64,000 nt of DNA, taken from Halomonas jincaotanensis. Lineage in GTDB: Bacteria > Pseudomonadota > Gammaproteobacteria > Pseudomonadales > Halomonadaceae. Positions 61,752 through 64,000 of this stretch are shown one piece after another. The translations under genes and the position numbers were made by a program. The DNA is taken from positions 1 through 64,000 of the forward strand of contig NZ_JAHCLU010000022.1 of the NCBI RefSeq assembly GCF_018448785.1. The letters run 5' to 3'. The notes under the pieces were generated by a model that worked only from the letters and a program-made list of their open reading frames with translations, was not told the DNA's origin and did not search any database. Positions within the stretch are counted from its first letter, which is position 1, and every line of letters starts with the position of its first letter.

Positions 61752-62716
61752 TCTCCCGGCGCGCCTTGCTGGCCGGTCTGGGGGGCATTGCACTCGCGGC
61801 GGGTGCTTGGGCAACGGGCGACTATCGCGCCACCATGTCGGCGGCGAATACCAGTGTTGCCAGGCGCAGCAGCGTCATCGAGACCCGGGCCGGGCCGCTG
61901 GAGTACGCGATTGCCGGGCGCGGGCCGCCCCTGATGATGATCCACGGTGCCGGCGGCGGGTTCAATCAGGGACTGCTGTTCGGCCATGGATTGCACGAAG
62001 CCGGGTTCCAGATTGTTGCCCCCTCGCGCTTTGGCTACCTGCGCAGCGCCTTTCCAGACGATGCGTCACCGGCCCATCATGCGGATGTGCTGGTGGAGTT
62101 GCTCGACCACCTCGGCCTCGACCGGATCGTGGTGGCGGGCGGCTCGGCGGGGGCGCTGACGGCGGCGGAATTCGCCCTGCGCCACCCGGATCGCTGTTCG
62201 CATCTCGCCCTCATCGTGCCGGCGGCGAACCTGACGGGGCGAGATCCCGTGGAATTCAGCGCTCAGCAACGCGCCGCGGTCGAGCGGGTGCTGACCTCGG
62301 ACGCGTGGTTCTGGGGCTTCGCGACGCTCGCCCCCGACATGCTGTTGCGGACGCTTCTTGCGACCGATCCGGCGCTGCTGGCCCATGTCTCAGCCGAAGA
62401 ACGGCAGCGGGCCGACCTGATCCGCGACGGGCTGATGCCGATCAGCCGCAAAACCGATGGTCTGCGAAATGACGGGTACTGGACGGGAACACCCGCGCAG
62501 ACAGCGTTCGAGCGCATCGTGGTGCCGACGCTGATCCTATCCTGCGCCGACGACCTCTTCGGTACCGCCGACACTGCGCGGCTGCTCGCCCGGCGCATCC
62601 CCGACGCACGCCTCGTCGTCTATCCCGACGGCGGTCACATCTGGCTTGGCCACGACGCCGATCTGGCCCGGGACATCAGTGATTTCATTTTGGCTCGAGC
62701 CACGCACCGTTCCTGA
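61748..62716 (+). CDS. Alpha/beta hydrolase with an N-terminal Tat-like leader
   Basis: A 322-residue alpha/beta hydrolase. The leader MISRRALLAGLGGIALAAGA has an SRR motif and hydrophobic stretch like a Tat or lipidless export signal. HGAGGGFNQ forms the oxyanion loop (66-74). The nucleophile elbow is GGSAGA with S133, the acid is likely in SCADDLFG, and the base His is in DGGHIWLG. It closes the three-gene cluster. The substrate is unknown. Confidence 0.9.
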   Translation: MISRRALLAGLGGIALAAGAWATGDYRATMSAANTSVARRSSVIETRAGPLEYAIAGRGPPLMMIHGAGGGFNQGLLFGHGLHEAGFQIVAPSRFGYLRSAFPDDASPAHHADVLVELLDHLGLDRIVVAGGSAGALTAAEFALRHPDRCSHLALIVPAANLTGRDPVEFSAQQRAAVERVLTSDAWFWGFATLAPDMLLRTLLATDPALLAHVSAEERQRADLIRDGLMPISRKTDGLRNDGYWTGTPAQTAFERIVVPTLILSCADDLFGTADTARLLARRIPDARLVVYPDGGHIWLGHDADLARDISDFILARATHRS

Positions 62717-62897
62717 TAGAGACCGCGCGTTTCGTCGAGACGCTACGCGACTTCGCGCTGCGCCCCGAGGGCACGCGAAGCTGGGCTGGCTCGGGCCTTG
62801 TCGTCGGAATCCCACCCCTTTGGGCTATCAAGGCAATGGCGCTGGTCCTCAACCCCAGAGGGCGGGCTGCGGTGTCCTCTATCTCGGGCGACTGGAC

Positions 62898-63194
62898 ATG
62901 GGATTGGCAGTAGCCGACGCCACGACGATGGCAACAGCTGCTGCCAGCGTCGCCGTTGCCAATGGCGGTGTGGCGCGAATCGCCGACGCCGTGCTCCTCT
63001 CCCAGCGAGCACGTACCGTGATGCGTCAGAACATGTTCTTTTCCATCGCTTACAATGCGATTGGCTTGAGCCTGGCTGTTGCAGGGACTATCCCTCCGGT
63101 CGTCGCCGTGCTGGCGATGACGGCTAGTTCCCTGAGCGTCGTACTCAACGCCACTCGGCTCTCTTCGTCTCCTGCCGATAAGCAGACAGCCTAG
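62898..63194 (+). pseudogene. C-terminal remnant of a heavy-metal P-type ATPase
   Basis: The frame from about 62898 reads MGLAVADATTMATAAASVAV, then ARIADAVLLSQRARTVMRQN, FFSIAYNAIGLSLAVAG and ending MTASSLSVVLNATRL. This is the end of the P-domain and the last two membrane helices of a copper/zinc-type P1B ATPase. The catalytic DKTGT, metal-binding and earlier membrane segments are absent; the preceding 180 bp show only degraded sequence. The upstream hydrolase operon or a deletion appears to have cut the gene. It overlaps convergently with the sensor kinase gene for 50 bp. Confidence 0.75.
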
Positions 63195-64000
63195 ATTGAC
63201 GCTTCTCGCCGGTGCCACGACCGGGCAGCGATATACACGCTTGCAATCCGCCGTCGGGGGGCCTTGAAAAGCTCAGCTCTCCTTCAAAGCGCTCGGCGAT
63301 GGCAGAGACGATGGCGAGCCCCAGCCCACTGCCGTGATGCTGACTTGCGCGCCAGAATCGTTCGGTGAGATTTTCCAGGGTTGCGTCCTCAACCCAGGGG
63401 CCCGGATTGCGGACACACACATTGACCCGCGGTGACTCAAGCTCACCTTTCTGCCATGAGGCCTCGACGGCTATCGGTTTATCCGAGCCACTGTGACGCA
63501 AGGCGTTATCGATAAGGTTGCGAAGGGCTGCTACCGCTAACTCGCGGGGCATATCCAATTCTGTGTCGGGCAGAGGCCCCTGCATGAAAACTCGGTCTGT
63601 TTGTGCCGGCGGTCCTGCATCACGGATTGCCAATGTGATGACCTCTTTTATCGTGCAGGCCTCACCATCTTCAAACGTTAACCGCCCCTCTACCCGGGCC
63701 AACAACAAGAGCTGTTCCAAGGTGCGCGCCAAGCGTGCAACCCCTTCCTCGGCACGGTTCAATGCGTTCTTTGCAGCGTCACCGTCCACACGTCTCGCGA
63801 CCTGGAGATGGGTTTTTATCGCTGTCAGGGGGGTGCGGAGCTCATGCGCGGCGTCACTGGTAAAACGCTGCTCACGTACCATTGCCTGGCGAACTCTAAT
63901 CAATAACGTATTGAGCGTACCAATCAAGGGACGCAATTCGTTTGGCGTTCCCTGAAGATTGAGGGGTTCCAACGCATCCGGATGGCGTTGCGCCAAGGCG
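63145..64000 (-). CDS. Sensor histidine kinase, C-terminal part (5' end beyond window)
   Basis: The C-terminal 285 codons of a QseC/PmrB-like sensor kinase. It has the end of a HAMP linker, the dimerisation helix RFTSDAAHELRTPLTAIKTHL with phospho-His, the ATP lid NLIDNALRHSGS (N-box), and HHGSGLGLAIVSAIAERF (G-box). The F/D-box part is also present. The TTG near 63996 is not the real start because the frame is open to the window edge. Its position beside a metal ATPase stump suggests a metal-resistance two-component system, which is an inference. Confidence 0.88.
   Translation of the reverse strand, partial: ALAQRHPDALEPLNLQGTPNELRPLIGTLNTLLIRVRQAMVREQRFTSDAAHELRTPLTAIKTHLQVARRVDGDAAKNALNRAEEGVARLARTLEQLLLLARVEGRLTFEDGEACTIKEVITLAIRDAGPPAQTDRVFMQGPLPDTELDMPRELAVAALRNLIDNALRHSGSDKPIAVEASWQKGELESPRVNVCVRNPGPWVEDATLENLTERFWRASQHHGSGLGLAIVSAIAERFEGELSFSRPPDGGLQACISLPGRGTGEKRQSRLSAYRQETKRAEWR

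Noticed and set aside
1..64000. CRISPR array or prophage
   Set aside because: No regularly spaced direct repeats and no phage structural genes were seen.

Overview
The window is about 64 kb of GC-rich gammaproteobacterial chromosome. Gene content points to a Halomonas-like member of the Halomonadaceae: a 1,614-residue NAD-glutamate dehydrogenase, a phasin, PldA, RlmKL, AlaA, QueF and PdxB in typical gammaproteobacterial forms. The family assignment is inferred from gene content only.

Layout. 1-200: tail of an IS200/IS605-type tnpB with its structured right end, directly before trmA. 231-17709: core genes trmA, gdhB, mgtE, pyrD, rmf, rlmKL, a small glutaredoxin-like gene, a WGR-like gene, pdxB, htpX, alaA, a YlqF-type GTPase and msrB. 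17897-18375: alternating tRNA array Glu-Gly-Glu-Gly-Glu. 18611-21817: YadGH-like ABC exporter, queF and a YdjA-type nitroreductase. 21970-28588: accessory or stress region with a 71-residue orphan, an MgtC-like and a YqaA-like membrane protein, a glutaredoxin-MauE fusion behind a MerR-type promoter, a helical-bundle protein, a lipoprotein M48 protease, an amphi-Trp protein, a 66-residue orphan with a decayed partial copy, and a DCC/HTTM-like fusion. 28730-32177: REP-like element, tRNA-Ser, Old Yellow Enzyme, GntR regulator, a 38-residue micro-ORF behind a perfect 15-bp palindrome, and a DUF3617 protein. 32316-36577: RND efflux permease and adaptor. 37089-49626: complete tad/flp pilus locus, followed by a divergent AraC-type regulator. 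50910-56800: HI0933-type flavoprotein, phasin, CopD-like protein, yqjDEK-like genes, pldA and tlyA. 56980-59025: large orphan with a papain-like signature. 59365-59475: 4.5S RNA. 59732-62716: CPBP protease, serine hydrolase and alpha/beta hydrolase. 62898-63194: stump of a metal P-type ATPase. 63145-64000: 3' part of a sensor kinase gene.

How genes work together. The tad locus encodes pilin (Flp), pseudopilins (TadE, TadG-like), prepilin peptidase, secretin with its CpaB partner, ATPase with platform proteins (TadA, TadB, TadC), localisation ATPase (TadZ) and TPR lipoprotein (TadD). It also carries a winged-helix AAA+ ATPase that I do not recognise as a standard Tad component. The AraC protein at its 3' end has a degenerate receiver domain and is the obvious candidate local regulator. 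The best leads for something undescribed are the tad AAA+ ATPase, the degenerate-receiver AraC regulator, the 681-residue papain-like protein, the MerR-type promoter before the Grx-MauE fusion, and the palindrome plus micro-ORF. No CRISPR array, prophage or complete secretion-toxin system was seen.
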